From Glandiceps talaboti (taxonomy: Eukaryota > Hemichordata > Enteropneusta > Spengelidae), in NCBI RefSeq assembly GCF_964340395.1, contig NC_135549.1, positions 29,748,332 to 29,812,331 of the forward strand: DNA of 64,000 nucleotides, read 5' to 3'. Numbering within the stretch: position 1 is the stretch's first letter; each line of letters opens with the position of its first letter. Positions 12,941 to 25,488 of the stretch are shown one piece after another. Position numbers and translations under genes: made by a program. The notes beneath the pieces were generated by a model that was not told where the DNA came from, searched no databases, and saw only the letters and a program-made list of their open reading frames with translations.

Positions 12941-13329
12941 ACATTTTCCCATGCCTATAGCACTACTGAATCTAGTTCAGTTGTGCTAAAAACTACTGGG
13001 CTGATCAGTCTGCAATTTTTTGGGAACATTCTTAAGGGTGTTAGACTGAGAATTATTCATATGCAAAATAGGGCTAAAAATGTGTCTTTTAGGTCCAAAA
13101 TCTTTATTTCCAAAACTACTGAGCAGATTGGGATGAAATTTAATGGGGGTGCATATGGGGGTGCATAGATGAAGAGTTACTAAGCATATGATAATTTCAT
13201 CATTGATATGCAAATGTGGTGTAAAAAGTGAATTTTGGTCAAAAACTTATATCTCAAAATGTTCTTGGTCAATGAGACTGAAACTTGGTGAGATGGTTCT
13301 AGAAGTGTTATTCTGCAGAGTTTCTTCAA
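11404..13329. other. No gene; dispersed low-copy repeats
   Basis: Contains another TGACCTTTGGCC-type block and a pair of related units near 12,100-12,460 ('GATGAAGACACTTGAAT...GTCT..GTTAAACTTCAAG', twice). A CA tract at 12,905-12,938 is followed by 'CCTATAGCACTACTGAATCTAGTTCAGTTGTGCT', a unit that recurs at 16,060. No exon structure is visible. Confidence 0.65.
12905..12938. repeat. (CA)n microsatellite
   Basis: Perfect CA array. It sits directly before a repeat unit that elsewhere follows a CATA/CAGA tract (16,010-16,100), so tract and unit probably moved together. Confidence 0.95.
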
Positions 13330-13860
13330 AACATTTTGACACAATTGGCTGTAGTAACCATGACCACGCCCTTAGCAACAACCAAATGACATGTTAAATA
13401 ACAACATCATCTGGTAGGCAAGTGTGCATGCAAATGCCCCTAGCAATCATGACGACGCCTATAGCAACAGCAAATGAAAACATACATTGCAAAAATAACA
13501 ACAGGGAATAATAGACAAGTGAATAAATATTCGCAATTGTATGTAAATGTGCCTAGCAACAAGACCACGTCCATAGCAACACCCAAATGATCACATATAT
13601 TGCAAAGATAACATGGATTAATAGACATGCATAAAAATTCCAAAAAAGTATGCAAATATACCTAGCAACAAGACCACACCCATAGCAACAGCCAATGATC
13701 ACGTATATTGCAAAGATAACATCAGGGATTCATAGACAAGTGAACGAACATTCAATAAATGTATGCAAATATATCTAGCAACATGACCACAACCATAGCA
13801 ACTGTTGTTATCTTTGTAAAATGCATCATCACTTCACTTTTGCTAAGAGCATGGCCATGG
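13330..13860 (+). repeat. Tandem repeat, about 112-bp unit
   Basis: The landmark CCTAGCAACAAGACCAC recurs at about 13,550 and 13,661 with variants near 13,440 and 13,774. The rest of the unit carries 'ATATTGCAAAGATAACAT' and 'ATAGACAAGTGAATAAA'. The same family lies in inverse orientation at 34,720-34,990 and 37,920-38,110. No coding signal. Confidence 0.8.
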
Positions 13861-14221
13861 TTCCTAGGGCCAGTTTTGTAAAAATGTTTTCAGCAATAAC
13901 TGCAGAATAAGCTAAGGGCGCCTTCAGTAATTACGATCGGTGGGCGGGGGATTGGAGGAGGGCCATGTTTTAGAAACCTGCAAGGGGGGAATTTGTATTT
14001 TAGAAACATTTTTGGTTGACTCATTTTATAACCTACTTGGATTGTACTTGTTACCATACAGTGAGAAGATAAAAGTCTTGTCAAAACTATTTCAAACAAA
14101 GTCTATAATTTTGAGAGAAATAACTCACACCCCTTCAAACTAAGGCTCATATTTAGCTAAACTGCATGTAGTTACAGTTTACTGTTTTCCACATGCATGC
14201 TAAACAAGTCCCAATGCCATC

Positions 14222-14517
14222 TTGTGTAGCTTGGGTGTTTGGAAATGTTATACGACAGAGGACAAGCTGCACATTGCTCATTGTTTTATTAAAAATGCAT
14301 ATACATTGCCATACAAGCGCAAAATGTATATGAGTCATATACTCGATTTCCATGCAAAGGTTGACCTGTATCACATACATGCTGAATACAAGCTTTTGAT
14401 GAAAGACACAATGGAACTCGTAGAGGCTCTCATTGGGAAACGCCTTGGCCAGCAGACGTTATAGAGCGATATGAAATGGCAATTGAAACAGATGAAAGCT
14501 AAGGGGAAGATGATGAA

Positions 14518-14559
<42 letters not shown>

Positions 14560-14722
14560 ATTGTTTTCCTCAATGTATTGAATGACAGTGATAGCGACAC
14601 TAAGGAAAGTGACAGTGAGAATAGTGAAAAAAAGCAATGCACAGAGTGAAACTGAGATTTCAGAGTTACTACAGGTTACTCGATCAGCAAGAGTGTACAC
14701 ATGGAAATCACGATATCAGTTA
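14222..14722 (+). pseudogene. Degenerate acidic ORF remnant, copy 1
   Basis: An 80-codon frame (14,222-14,464) is followed in shifted frame by an Asp-rich run encoded by a GAT microsatellite (about 14,510-14,560). A Ser/Asp/Glu-rich segment and a terminus reading ISELLQVTRSARVYTWKSRY then TAA follow. A related terminus occurs at 19,380-19,482 after its own GAT tract. I do not recognise the protein. Two copies with the same acidic-tract-plus-basic-tail order suggest the 3' end of a transposon-borne or duplicated gene. Stops and frame changes show it is not intact here. Confidence 0.5.
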
Positions 14723-14798
14723 TAAACAAAGAATGATATACCAGTAAGCTTGGTGATATTTGTGCATGGCAGAACTATGTGTCGTATTATCAAATTCA

Positions 14799-15149
14799 TT
14801 AAAGGGACAGTATCTGTAACTTGATGATCTTTTTTCAATACGTTCCAAGTGCAGTTTCTTGTTCTACTCCTTAAAACATGTTGAAATACCTGTATTTGGC
14901 TTGTCAACGCGTCTGTATATGTGTAAAGTGCACTGTTATTGTTGATAAGTTTTACTCCAGACTAAAATTCACTTGTAAAAAATAACAATGTAGTTTGTAC
15001 ATATACAGGCTGTGTTTACAAGCGTTAGCCAAACACATGAGTGTTTCAATATGCGTTATGGAGTAGAACAAGAAACTAAAAATTGTAGTTGATACACAGA
15101 ACAAAACATACTGAAAAAACATCAGAAGTTACAGGTACTGTCCCTTTAA
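14799..15149. mobile_element. TTAA-flanked palindromic MITE, 351 bp
   Basis: Bounded by TTAA at both ends. The termini AAGGGACAGTATCTGTAACTT and, on the other strand, AAGGGACAGTACCTGTAACTT begin a terminal inverted repeat of at least 35 bp. A second inner inverted pair, AGTTTCTTGTTCTACTCC, lies further in. There is no coding capacity. TTAA target duplication is a hallmark of piggyBac and Kolobok transposons; the AGGGACAGT-type end favours a Kolobok-like parent, which is an inference. Confidence 0.88.
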
Positions 15150-15289
15150 TCTGTCCACATAACGTCCATCCATTTATCAGTGAATTTGTCATTTTGAGAT
15201 GGCAAGGTTTGCCTTAGGGTACAGCTTATAGCGAGGGAAATGTCAACATGTATAGTCAGATTTTAAGACAATAAGTTTCAGCATAAATC

Positions 15290-15760
15290 ATTATGTACCT
15301 TTCAAGATATAAGTTTGAGAGAATTGAGATTTTTAAACCTAATTTGTATATTACTGATGGGATGATCATGTTGTGAATAAATCTTCATGTACGCATCATC
15401 ATAGCCATCCCCCATTAAATTTCATCAGGAGTTTTGGAATTATTTTTAGACCTACTTTGCATATACCAATTATGGTATCATCATGTCAATTCTTAATCTA
15501 AACACCCCCAGGCTCCCACCAAATTTAAGCCCAAACTACTCTGCAGTTTTGGAAATATAGATTTTCGACCAAAAGACACATTGAAAGCCCTAATTTGCAT
15601 ATCACTGAATGGGATCATCATGACTGTCATAAATACTTCTGATTTTAAACACCACTAAGAACGTTCACACCACATCTCAGCCCCATCTGCTCAGTAAGTT
15701 TGGAATTATAGACGTGTATCCAAAAAGATACTTTTTACACCTATGGAATCACAACGTCAT
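15290..15760 (+). repeat. Diverged repeat units of about 130 bp
   Basis: Units share CCTAATTTGCATATCACTGA, 'ATCATCATG', 'CACCAAATTTAAGCCCAA' and 'TTTTGACCAAAAAGACACATT'. The same family, better conserved, lies at 38,120-38,670 in the same orientation. No coding signal. Confidence 0.75.
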
Positions 15761-15974
15761 GAACCATTCTTAATCTACACACACACCCACACAAACGTTC
15801 CCAACAAATAATTTTGGAGTGTAAGTTTTCTTTTACCAAAACGCACACTCTTTGATCCAAAACACATCTCTGATGCGATCATTTTCATTTCAACGATTTT
15901 CAATCGACACACCAAAACATGTTCCCAACAAATTCCAAAGCAATTGGTCTGACAGTTTTTAACATGAAGTCGTT

Positions 15975-16100
15975 CACAAACAAACAAACAAACAAACAAA
16001 CACATACATACATACATACATACATACATACATACATACAGACAGACAGACATTTCACCTTGCCTATAGCACTACTGTATCTCAGTTCAGTTGTGCTAAA
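15975..16100 (+). repeat. Compound microsatellite plus conserved repeat tail
   Basis: CAAA, CATA and CAGA tracts run from about 15,975 to 16,050. They are followed by CCTTGCCTATAGCACTACTG and TCAGTTCAGTTGTGCTAAAA, also present at about 12,950-12,990 after a CA tract. Confidence 0.75.
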
Positions 16101-17190
16101 ACTCAGTATTATCAAACCACAAGAATTCAAATCAAATCATTTCATCACTAAGTTACTATTTGTCTCTCCATTTGTATCTTTTTAACGTCATATGTATTTG
16201 AAATCGTTTGATGTGTTACACTAATTTTATCTCTTGCTTTTACATTTAATTTGCATTTTCTTCTCTTTCCAATGTTTTATTCAATTGTTCTTTTCTTTCC
16301 ACTATTCAGTTTACAATTTTATTCACCTCCTTTTATGAGTGCACGTGGAAAGCCAATTTCCAATGCATTTATGCAAATGACTATAAAGTTACATTTTATA
16401 ATACTATATTGTTATTATTTTTTATTTTGTTTTGTTCCATCACGCAAATTTCATTGAATCTTTTTGATAATTTTGTCTTTTAGTAGACTTCTTCCCCTGC
16501 AGTAATAAGTCGTTTCTGAGATATGTTTGTCTCTTTATTTACCCATACTGGGTGACAAAAATTCGGGTTTAGTTGTGATTCCTCTTCTACGTTGAGTTTG
16601 TAGCCATTTAAGCAACGATATCTGTCAGGATTCGTCATGTTTCTTCCTCGGCGGTTGTGTGCCAGTACTAAACATTTTCATATTACTGTATGACCCCCCC
16701 CCCCCCTCCATGAAACGCCTGCCTCCAGGTTTGACTTTGACCAGTGGTCTGTGCTTATACGTAAAATATCAGGTAACAAGTGTGTAGCCCAGCCCTCAAA
16801 ACCAATATAAGGGGCCGGTCAGTTTCTCCGGCCTGGGGGGGGGGGGTGGATGGATTGGGAGGGGGATCACCCTGTTTTTGAAATTGGCAGTGGGGGGGGG
16901 GGTCATGCTGTTTTCAGAATTGTGGATAGAGAGGTCATTGTGTTTTGGATTGTGATGGAAGAAAAAAATCCTATAGCCTTGTCTGAAATGTGGTACATGT
17001 AAATACTTGTTCTTCTCCCAGTTTCTTACAGGAATTCTTTAATATTACTTATTAGTTCAAGCATAACTATAAATATACATATACATGTATTACCTAGCTA
17101 CCACACGAGTTCATTATTTTCCAAGCTGGGTTGTTCATTTACTTGACAGACAACAATAACGTTACGTGTGATAAAGAAGAACTGTTGTTT

Positions 17191-17224
<34 letters not shown>

Positions 17225-19026
17225 GTCTACTGCACTGTGTGTGACATCCTTTGCTTTCCAAACTCCACACTGAGCTTGTCATCCAGATAAAAGAAATAGT
17301 AAGCAAGTCTTCAATTACCCACAAAATGCTAATAGTTGGTAGAGGTAGCATAAGTTGGGTCTGATTACCAGAACCAGATGTTTCCAAAAAAACTGTGTAT
17401 TGTACGGACAGGTACTTTGCTAGAATTATTGTACACCACAAACTACGCCAACTAATATTTACATAACATAATATAACATAAGTGTCTGTGTCCAATTTTT
17501 TACAGTCACCAAGCCACTGCCGGTACGTGTCCTAAATCGGAAAAACCAACAGCTTACATACATGTTATAACAGGTAGGACATGCTTTTCTCTATTTCTGT
17601 AAGCAAGGTTATCAATTTTTGACCTACATAGCATGCACTATTTGTAGTTGTTATGCACACCATGCTGTGGTGATTACATATACCATTGCCCTGCTATCCC
17701 CGATGTACGTCTTCCCCATATCTGAAATCGTGTTTAAAAATTAACTTTAAACAATATTTGTATGTACAACACTTTTTTCTTCATGTTTCATCTTCAAATG
17801 AGTATACTGCAAATCTGATGTACTCTCAACCATCATGATCGAATCTCCTTTCATATGTAATTGCACAGTGCAATACACGGCCAACTTTCACTGTACATTA
17901 TTTTTCTACATTTTCACCAATCTTTGGCAAACAATATCATATCAAACAAAATTTTGTTTTTAACTGAAAAAAGTTGCCTCAAATCTGATAATGCCCTTTA
18001 TTATCTTTGAAAACTGACTTTCCATAACTATATGTAATTACACAGATAGGTCATTGTGCCCTAAAGGTTCAATGACCAAAATCAATCAAATAAAATGACC
18101 TCAATATCTAACACTTTTTTCTTTTTACTTTTCTTTTCTTTGTTGGTATCGCATGGATTCGCCTTGACTAACTTAAGATATCTAGATGGGGATGAAAAGA
18201 ATCTGTAACAGACATTCATACATTCAAACCAACACTTACATCCTTACTGATACAACAGAAATTCAAACACATTACAGTCATCAACTTTACCAACAAACAC
18301 TAATATCAGAGTTACTGCACTTGTGCAACACCCACTCATATACTCACCATACTCACCTGTCATAAAGCATACAATACTAAAACTCTTTCGAGCCCAGAAT
18401 CATACCAAGATATTATCAAACTAAAGTTCATTCTTTACATCTGCACTATCTGTTATATCTATAGTAAGAACTGAGTGAGAATATGTGTCTCTCAAAATAC
18501 ATTTCAATGACAGTAATTAGCTATATTTCAAGAATGCACACTTCAAATTCAATACCAAACCACACACTTTTTAATTTAATTTAATTCATTTCCACCACAA
18601 ACATAACATAATTAATACAATACAAAAGTAAGTCACTAATACAAAAATGCCTTGCTACATGGTGTGACAACCATAGAAATAGTTCACTTTGAACTAATGT
18701 AATCCATGGTCCTGACAAATATGGGAAGTAACTAAATACAAACGGTACATATAAATGATAAATAAATAATCAAATACACATACTTATTTACATTTGTCTA
18801 ACAGATATTACAAATAAATAGTTATAAACAAAGAAAAACATTATAGCACATATAATATCAAACAATCACAACAGAAAACAAAAACAAAAGAAATAATGAC
18901 AACACACAAGAATATTTACACCGTGATCTTTTATAGCAATGGGCAAATAACAATCCACAAGGACATATAACTAATTGCACATGTTCTGTTGTATTCCATC
19001 AAATCTCTGTAAGATCGAGAAAATCA
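16101..19026. other. No gene supported
   Basis: AT-rich sequence with G-runs near 16,830-16,905, a GTT tract (about 17,184-17,222) and one core unit of the 147-bp repeat family near 18,500. Open frames are short and carry no recognisable domain. Confidence 0.6.
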
Positions 19027-19215
19027 AAACGCTGCCTTCACTGAAGGCATTCAGTTTAAATCGGGTATAAACCTGTTCTTAGGGGAGGGTCATAATTTGC
19101 ATTACAATATTTGGGGGAAGGTCACATTTAACAATCCGTAGTTTCGTGACCAAATTGAATATTCGATTATTGTTAATTTGATTTGTGTGTTTTGAGATGT
19201 TAACGTGAGATGATA

Positions 19216-19291
<76 letters not shown>

Positions 19292-19490
19292 AGTTTTTAA
19301 TGTCATAGGGAACACGGACAGTGATACATGTACTGACGCAAGCAGTAACAGTGAGTCAGATTAGAGTGACACTGATAATGGCAATACTGAAGGTAAAGGT
19401 GATGATGATGACAATGATATCAGGGAACTTTTACAAGTGACCAGAGTATGCACAACATGGAAAGCACGTTTTAGATACTAACTAGATTGT
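19027..19490 (+). pseudogene. Degenerate acidic ORF remnant, copy 2
   Basis: After a (GAT)n array (about 19,211-19,289) comes a Ser/Asp/Thr-rich stretch interrupted by a stop. A terminus then reads DIRELLQVTRVCTTWKARFR followed by Tyr and TAA. This parallels the copy at 14.2-14.7 kb. The left edge carries CTGAAGGCATTCAGTTTAAA, the terminus motif seen in the tandem-repeat elements. Function is unknown and the frame is broken. Confidence 0.45.
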
Positions 19491-21838
19491 GTATGAATAT
19501 AAGAGAAAGGTCACTAGCCACTGTTTTAATGTTTGTTACTTTAAAACCATGGCAGGAGTTATATAGAAACGCCTGTGATCAGAACGTCTGTGAAAGTTAG
19601 TCATATTGTAACAAGATTCGAGTGTAAGCTCATAGATTAATTTTGAATTTTGCACTAATAGTCGAATTCTATTGTTATTATACTTTAACATAGACCATCC
19701 ATCAATGGTCTATAAATTCACCAATTTCACAAAATGTTGTACACACACTCTTTCCTGTAGTGACATGGACATTTCCTCCTCTACCCTTGAAAAACTACCA
19801 ACACACTCCTGACCAGTTGTTTTGTCACATCCACAGACTTTCAATTTTGTAACTATTTGTTGACGATCGAAAGTCTTCATTTAGGCTTTTTCCATATTAA
19901 TGTAGACGACCGCTACTTGAAGGTTTCATCATTACCGTATTACAGAAAGGTCGGCTGATTTCATATGTAATATGACCTACATGCTAGTGTCAGATCACTA
20001 ATTGGTTTGAAGGTACATACATGATAAAGTGTGGAGTAGTAGTGAGAAAATCATATTAATGTCCGAATAGCCTTGGTTCAATATTAAAGTCACTCTCATG
20101 AAAATTGTATTAATAATTGAAAAAAAACAGACATTGATTAATAAATAGCTCGTTCATTACATAGACCTCCTTACATAAAATGATATGGTCAAACGAAAAG
20201 TTGTAGCACCCATTTCGGTGATAAACAATTATCCTGTTTAGGCTGTTAGTCCTGCTTGCATACGGAGTAAGTATGTCCTTCCTTCTCCGTCACGGTGTCG
20301 AGTGTTGAAAACGCGTGCACCTGTAAGCAGGACTTGTATCCCGTCAGAACCAACAGTCGACAGACGACGCGTACGGCTGCCTTTCTATTAGAGTGGCATT
20401 GATCAGGTTCTTCTGAAATGACTTCTGTCGTCTAAATTTCAAACGACGTCCAAGTAAAATCATAATCTATCCAGAGATGATTTGATTCGTTTTTTGACGT
20501 AATTTGAAACCATGAATACGTTTTTAAGCAATCGACATTTAGAAATACATGTGATTTCGAAGTTGGTTTTTGGATGTTGATATCGAATATTTTAACATTC
20601 GGTTTTTGAGACTCATCGAAAATCAAAACATGAACCGTGTTTCACTTTCTTCAGCTGTTTAGGGGGCGCCGTACACAAGCGGAGTTGCTAAAGTACAAAC
20701 TTCACGATCACATCTGTTGTAAGTATTCACTGCAGACTTGAATGCCGTGTATATGTTTTGTTGTATTGTCTGTGCGTTGTCGTTTTTTCGCCCAAACTCA
20801 ACATATAATCTATACACTGAAAGTTTATTTTAGGACCAGGCAGACTATGACGTTGCATTATATAAGCTTACACTCGAATGTTATATTACAACATGACAAA
20901 CTTTCACAGACACAGACAAACTGATAAAAGAGTCGCGTGAACCACAGACAAGTACATGTATGTGCATGAACCTACAGAGGGGAGGGGGCGGTGTTGCTTT
21001 TGTATCAATGTTTGTCAGTTTGATAGTGATAAGAAGTAGACTATTTTTCGTTCTGATCACAGCCGTTTCTATATAACTCATGCAATGGTAGTATATGTAC
21101 AAATAGTAAAAAATCTTTTGATTTTTATGTATACATATAATGGGAATATTGATTAACGTTCAGTATATGCAAATGCCATGGGTAGGGTCATGTTTTACAA
21201 AATGGGACAAAAGGGGGAAGGGTCACTTTTTACAAATGGAGAATGGGGAGGGTCATGTTTTTCTTAACAGACCATGTATGATTTCCTTCGCCCCCCCCCC
21301 TCCTAAATACTGAAGGCTCCGTAATAATGGCAGTAATTCCAATGAAAGCACAAACAAAGTAACAAGGGCCATATGGTAAACAAAACACTACCATATGCTG
21401 TCTATATACACTACAATATTGTGTGCGTAAGCATGAGAGGTTACGCACTAGTATTTAAAGTCGACCCCTGGGGTCGCCCTCTAGTGGTAGACTAAGTAAC
21501 AGCGCGAGCTCCCGTGAGCCATACCAGATTTAACACACGACTTTATCCGTGTAATAAATCATGTAAACCAATAAATCCATTCTAGATGGCTGTATGTGTC
21601 TTGTTATTTTTACCACGTTGTCCCCTGCAATAAAGGTATGGACAGGTAATTCATCAAATGCCACTTGAGGGTAGACGCTTGAAAACGTTAAACCATCGAA
21701 TGGGGTAGTTGACGTAAATAGAATTTCCACACTCACACTTGATTTTATGACACAGAGTGGTCTTTGACCCTCCTGTGTACGTGTGTAATGTACAGTAAAG
21801 CCATTTTGGGTGACACTGAACGGCTTTACTTTGTAAAT
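19491..21838. other. Intergenic upstream of STMC6-like gene B
   Basis: No gene is supported. It contains a small inverted-repeat element (20,248-20,334), G-rich 'GGGGAGGGTCATGTTTT' dispersed repeats (about 21,183-21,312), and the presumed promoter of gene B. From about 21,535 to the ATG, that promoter is alignable with the region upstream of gene C (about 47,790-48,136). Confidence 0.6.
20248..20334. mobile_element. Short inverted-repeat (MITE-like) element, copy 1
   Basis: AGTCCTGCTTGCA at the left and TGTAAGCAGGACT at the right form a 13-bp inverted repeat with one mismatch. A second copy with the same ends is at 31,247-31,292. Confidence 0.55.
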
Positions 21839-24800
21839 ATGTCGTCATTGGCACTTTTTGGTGGAAGGGCACAGGCGGTAGCTGTATTTTTGCTCTGTTT
21901 TCTACAAGAGGTAAGATAATATTGCCTAAACTATCAGCAATTCTTAAAACTGTACAAGATAGATAGATTTTAGTCAGTCTACGTGTCTAAACTAATTAGT
22001 ACACAAACTGTGTGGTATGACTTTATTAAAATGCCGCACATTTCACCTATCTTGCACCAACACGAACCAATGGAAAGAACCTTCTATTGATTCTAATCAT
22101 GCTTAAAAAAGAACCGTACCATTGTTTAATTCAATTTCTTTACAGAAATACAATGTTTCCGACTTCATATTTTTCAAATTTCAAATGCAAAATTGCGTTA
22201 GGGCCTTACCATAGATTGCACTCAACTGTCACATCCCTGCTAAAATAAACATACAGCAACAGTTACTGAATGGTATCACAAACAACATGTTTTGGCTTTT
22301 GCTTGTGTTGACTATTACATGTTTACAAACAGAGCAAATCAAGGCCTAGAAGGGTTACATAATTCGTGAACTGGAAATCAATTCAATCTATAAATATCAA
22401 TACAATATCTCCTGCGCTTCACAAAATACCATTAAAATATGTGAAATAAAGAGAAACGAAACGACGCAATGTGTATACTTTTATATACCACAACATTAAC
22501 GGTTCACACCATACAATGTACCTGTCTATTGCCACCATTTAGTACAGAACAATTTAGCACAGTTATCCACAGTCATCGTTCTTATAAACCGTCATATTTG
22601 TGTTTTAAAACCTATCAAATAGATGAAGTAATGCTTTTTCTTTTTCCTTAAACCAGGCATTTGCAACTCAATGTCGATACAAACACTACTACTACAGATA
22701 TTTTCAGTAAGTACTCTTTTCTGCGTTGACAATTTGTCCCCATATAAAAATAAGTTGCACTGCATGTGGTCATGTGGCAGCTTAATAGGTAAACGAATAT
22801 GTTGTCGTGTTCTCCTTAAGATTTATGGGCACATTCTCTACATCACGTGACGTGACGTGACGTGTATCACCTGATCTCAATACACCGCACCATGCATCGT
22901 AGATTATGTTATGTATTGGTAAAAATTCTAGTACCCAAATAAGTTTAATGTATTGTTCATACAATAGAGTAATCCGATCCAATCTTTGATTTTTGTTGTG
23001 TTGTGTTGTGTTGTGTTGTGTTGTGTTGTGTTGTGTTGTGTTGTCTTGTGTTGTCTTGTGTTGTGTTAATATCAAGCATTGAGCGATTACATGCAAATTA
23101 ATAATTGGACTTATTTACATTTCAGTTGTCCTGACAACCAGTACTGTTGTGGGAATTCATGCTGTTACTACGATACGTCGCCTTATAAGTGGTGGATATG
23201 GTAAGGGAGAAAACTGGTAGATAGCAGTCGCAGACTGTAAAAAGTTAGCACACACTAAACACATCTATCGATCAAAACGATTAAAGTCGTAGATGGAATT
23301 ACAACAGATGCACAGCCAACGGGAAGATTTGTTAATTATATGTTGTTAGAGGGCTGGGATTTAGCTGTTCTGCTGTGTCCTCCTACTAATGGTGCAGGAT
23401 ATCTACCCTCCCCCCCCCCCACTGGGTTTGAACTTGCCCATCAGCAAACTGCCCAACCAATATTGTGAATGATTTACGCACTTCCCACCAGGAAAACGTT
23501 TGTGCTTTCCACTATATACCATTTTGACGTACACAATGTGCGTCCCTCCTCCTACAATTCCATGTTTTCCCTCCCACTGTATCAAAATCAGTTTGCTACC
23601 TCCCGCTACCGATCGAGAGAAAAACATTGCCCGCCCACTGAAAAAATGGTGTAAGAACAAGGACAGCTTTCTTGACTGCACCTGTTACTGTTAGAATTAA
23701 CACGTAGGTGCCAAACATACATATTTTGCAGAGCTAAAGACAAAAGTTGGTCCAGAACAAAAGTATGGTCCTATATTACCATTCTGACTCCATTGATAGG
23801 ATAACTGAGGTTGAAATCCTGGCCTTTATTTATTTAATAAATGCCAGGGTAACAATATGAGTGTAATGTATTAAAATGTTGTATTTTTGACCAGATATGC
23901 ATAAAGAAAGATTAACAACACTTTAGGATAAATTGTAATATCAAATTACGCTATTAAATCATACATTATATCTTGCATTAGCTGTCCATTCAATTCGCAA
24001 AACGAAACAATTTGAAGCGGTTCATTTTGTAATCACATCTCTCAGCCTCACAATACAAAATCATTTTGCCGTTTGATGGAATGGCTCATTCGAACCTACA
24101 GATTTATTACAAGGATGTCAGTGGCATTAAGTCTCTGGCCATCAAAGATTAAGCGATTTGAGTAATTCTAAAATGATTTTTTTAAAAACATGAATGAAGT
24201 GAATATTTTTTATTATATCAATATATTAAGGATACGTCACATTATGATAATGCCAGGCCAAAAAACCTACAAAAAACAAAAATGACAATACAAAATTAAA
24301 ATGAAATTTTAAGAAATTGAAAGGTAACAGGATTGAATACATAATGTACAGAGCGTCGTTGTTCTTATGTTCTAGGATCGTTATTGGTGCAGCAATGATG
24401 CTGATAGTGGTTGTTTCCTATGCTATATGTACTGTATGTAACCGAAGGAGATTGGCTAGGAATACACACACAAGATGCAATCATGTGGTAGCCACCATGC
24501 GACCACCACAACCAATGACTGTCCGTAACGTATCAGGACAAGTATATATGAACGAAGGTAAGTACATTGTAGTATTTCAGTCAGTTCTCATGACGAAACC
24601 CTCGTTGTATGATGGGTATATTTTTAAGGTTACGCTCATTAACATAGGAGAATCTTTTCAAAACATAACTTATACTATATTATACTCTATCACACTAAAT
24701 AACAAATAAAACACATGAACTAAAAATGGGTGGGAAAAGAGTGAGAAACATAGACACACACACAGAGGCAGAAAGAAAGAGAGAAAGAGAGATAGACACA

Positions 24801-24960
24801 GAGAGAGAGAGAGAGAGAGACTATTGACATTTTTTTACCTTCTTCGCCACCAGCTTTCGCCAGAGAACCTCATCCGACTGCGATACCAGCAAGTCCCCCA
24901 CCGTATTGTACTGTTCAGTCTTACCCTGACAAGCCTCCAGACTACACCAGTCTATACTGA
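21839..24960 (+). CDS. STMC6-like (Shisa/WBP1/VOPP1-type) PPxY adaptor B
   Basis: Five exons with consensus sites: 21,839-21,910; 22,657-22,706; 23,126-23,200; 24,376-24,557; 24,854-24,960. They splice in frame to 161 aa. Order: signal peptide (residues 1-27, cleavage likely after AFA); ectodomain with six cysteines at 30, 42, 48, 49, 53 and 54 in the pattern C-x11-C-x5-CC-x3-CC; KWWIW entering a helix at about 66-87; basic NRRR stop-transfer; tail with PPPY (141-144) and PPDY (154-157), the latter overlapping YTSL near the C-terminus. Known STMC6 proteins use PPxY motifs to bind WW-domain proteins such as NEDD4-family ligases or WWOX and often sit in endosomes or lysosomes. Family assignment rests on cysteine pattern, topology and motifs, and the partner is unknown. 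Exons 4-5 and the downstream flank were duplicated as copy A. Confidence 0.87.
22993..23067. repeat. (TTGTG)n pentanucleotide in intron 2 of gene B
   Basis: About 14 units with TTGTC variants near the right end. It lies about 60 bp upstream of the exon 3 acceptor. Confidence 0.93.
24751..24820. repeat. GA-rich tract before exon 5 of gene B
   Basis: Imperfect (CACA/GAAA/GAGA) purine-rich tract ending about 33 nt before the exon 5 acceptor. Gene C has a longer perfect (AG)n at the same place; the pseudogene copy A has none. Confidence 0.85.
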
Positions 24961-25239
24961 GAGTATAATTTTGTAAACGAAGAACAATTCTGCTATGACG
25001 TACTGACAAGCTTTATATTGCATTAATCAACAATATACTGAAAATGGTTATAATCGCCACACATATAGCAGTGTTTACGTTTGTGTGCAGCATCTTGTTA
25101 ATTTATTCTAATTTTGAAAGCAATCCAATTTCTGAAAGAAACACTGTTTATAACAAACATTCCAAACGCAAACTCGTCTATGAAAATGGTGTAAAATACG
25201 ATTTTGTAGATATATGTATGGAAGCAGCATATTTTATTT

Positions 25240-25352
25240 TTCCCTCCTGTAAGGGAGTGTTGTGATATGCTTTATCTGTCTGTGTGTCCATGTGCTTGTG
25301 TTGGCGCGCGTGTATGTGTATGCGTATGCAAGTATGTATGTATGCATGCATG

Positions 25353-25384
<32 letters not shown>

Positions 25385-25457
25385 TGTATGTATGTATGTA
25401 TGTATGTATGTATGTATGTATGTGCGTGCGTACGTATGTAAGTATGTATGTATATAC

Positions 25458-25488
<31 letters not shown>

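Noticed and set aside
14371-14700. Ile-rich membrane protein on the minus strand
   Set aside because: The Ile run is the complement of the GAT microsatellite; the plus-strand acidic frame has a paralogue at 19.2 kb.
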